Below are positions 40,890 through 41,384 of a stretch of 41,384 nucleotides of DNA, in pieces (the first letter of the stretch is position 1; each line of letters starts with the position of its first letter). The notes under the pieces are model-generated. The model saw only the letters and a list, made by a program, of their open reading frames with translations. It had not been told where the DNA came from and made no database searches. The position numbers and the translations under genes were made by a program. The stretch comes from Candidatus Solibacter sp. (lineage in GTDB: Bacteria; Acidobacteriota; Terriglobia; Bryobacterales; Bryobacteraceae): assembly GCA_025361425.1 (NCBI GenBank), contig JANYAH010000048.1, positions 1 to 41,384 of the forward strand. Direction: 5' to 3'.

Positions 40890-41384
40890 ATTGCAGACCC
40901 ACGCTTTGCGCGTACTTGCGGCGCAACGGAGCCCCGACAGCTATGTTGCGGGGGGGGTTGCGTTGAATCGCGCTGGTCCCCGTTTTTCCGCTGACATCGA
41001 TATTTTTCAGGACTCGGAGGAACGCCTCGCCGGGGCTGCCGAAGCGGATGGCGCCGCCCTGGTCGAAGCGGGGCTCGCCTTGTCATGGGGAAAAGTCCAA
41101 ACGGGCAAGCGTCAGGCGCAGATTGAGGGTCTGGGCGAGACGATGCAGCTCGAATGGGTTGCCGATAGTGACTTCCGTTTTTTTCCCGCCCAACAGGATG
41201 AACTATTCGGCTACGTGCTGCACCCGGTTGACCTTGCTACCAACAAAGCCTCGGCGGCGGCGGACCGGAGGGAGCCCCGCGACATCGTTGACCTGGTCAC
41301 CATCCACCAGACCATTCTGCCGCTTGGCGCCGTAATCTGCGCGGCGGTTGGGCGCTTTCCTGGATTGTCGCCGGAAGAAATGCT
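40876..41384 (+). CDS. AbiEii/DUF1814-type nucleotidyltransferase (truncated by window end)
   Basis: The frame from GTG 40876 runs off the right edge without a stop; 169 codons are visible. The nucleotidyltransferase-fold motif is intact: VAGGVALNR (Gly26/Gly27) and RFSADIDIF (Asp40, Asp42). The conserved C-terminal pattern HPVDLATNKASAAADRR with EPRDIVDLV is also present. This is the AbiEii/AbiGii toxin family, whose members are found in abortive-infection and toxin-antitoxin loci and modify tRNA or other targets by nucleotide transfer. The start codon was chosen from the Lys/Leu-rich N-terminus after the partner gene; no strong Shine-Dalgarno sequence is visible. Confidence 0.8.
   Translation, partial: MPLTKLQTHALRVLAAQRSPDSYVAGGVALNRAGPRFSADIDIFQDSEERLAGAAEADGAALVEAGLALSWGKVQTGKRQAQIEGLGETMQLEWVADSDFRFFPAQQDELFGYVLHPVDLATNKASAAADRREPRDIVDLVTIHQTILPLGAVICAAVGRFPGLSPEEM

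Overview
This window reads as a chromosomal segment of an acidobacterium close to Solibacter/Bryobacterales. The lineage clues are a protein with the TIGR03437 'Solibacter' C-terminal domain, three tandem acidobacterial-type (TIGR03436-like) VWFA proteins, a DUF1080 protein and a 'STGPR' family protein. Most genes are GC-rich with tightly overlapping start and stop codons. One stretch, about 2.1-4.9 kb, is visibly AT-richer and looks acquired. I saw no rRNA, tRNA or CRISPR array.

Layout. (1) 1-2.05 kb: tail of an unknown gene, hpt, an EamA/DMT permease and an orphan HicB-like gene. (2) 2.26-4.60 kb, minus strand: an ABC-type ATPase followed by a DUF4435/TOPRIM protein, matching the AriA-AriB pair of the PARIS anti-phage system. 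(3) 4.98-5.61 kb: a probably frameshifted STGPR-family gene with a hexanucleotide repeat. (4) 5.78-13.80 kb: an operon of an ArsR-type regulator and a HyfB-C-E-F-G-(H/I) set. The large subunit has lost all four [NiFe] cysteines, so this is an energy-converting-hydrogenase-related (Ehr) complex and not a hydrogenase. The ferredoxin and NuoB-like subunits are fused, and one ferredoxin cluster is lost. (5) 13.82-15.14 kb, minus strand: DUF983 protein and methyltransferase. (6) 15.27-19.45 kb: tetraheme cytochrome, Tat-type FeS protein, NrfD membrane protein and a large membrane protein. The first three form a quinone-linked electron-transfer module with no catalytic subunit.

(7) 19.67-22.41 kb: secreted DUF1080 protein and a TIGR03437 protein. 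(8) 22.53-22.92 kb: a G-rich degenerate array of 17 core motifs spaced about 20 or 30 bp apart. (9) 23.06-24.25 kb: ECF sigma factor and a cupin (ChrR-like) anti-sigma. (10) 24.34-26.52 kb, minus strand: Rieske protein and a cytochrome b fused to two cytochrome c domains. (11) 26.6-27.8 kb, minus strand: pilin-like protein and a VapBC-type pair. (12) 27.8-31.0 kb, minus strand: kdsB-pyrG-kdsA (Kdo and CTP supply for LPS). (13) 31.06-35.27 kb: three VWFA proteins, a small ORF and a Yip1/TPR protein, followed by a 140-bp inverted-repeat element and a strong bidirectional terminator. (14) 35.5-37.9 kb: small secreted protein and a NarX/NarL-type two-component system. (15) 37.97-40.41 kb, minus strand: membrane-fused spermidine-synthase-like protein. 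(16) 40.67 kb to the end: a small partner gene and a truncated AbiEii-type nucleotidyltransferase.

The respiratory genes fit together: a putative ion-pumping Ehr complex, an NrfD/FeS/cytochrome module and a Rieske/cyt b complex could all exchange electrons through the quinone pool and soluble carriers. That link is inference. The two most notable loci are the PARIS-like pair and the cysteine-less Ehr complex; the phased G-rich array is the least explained.
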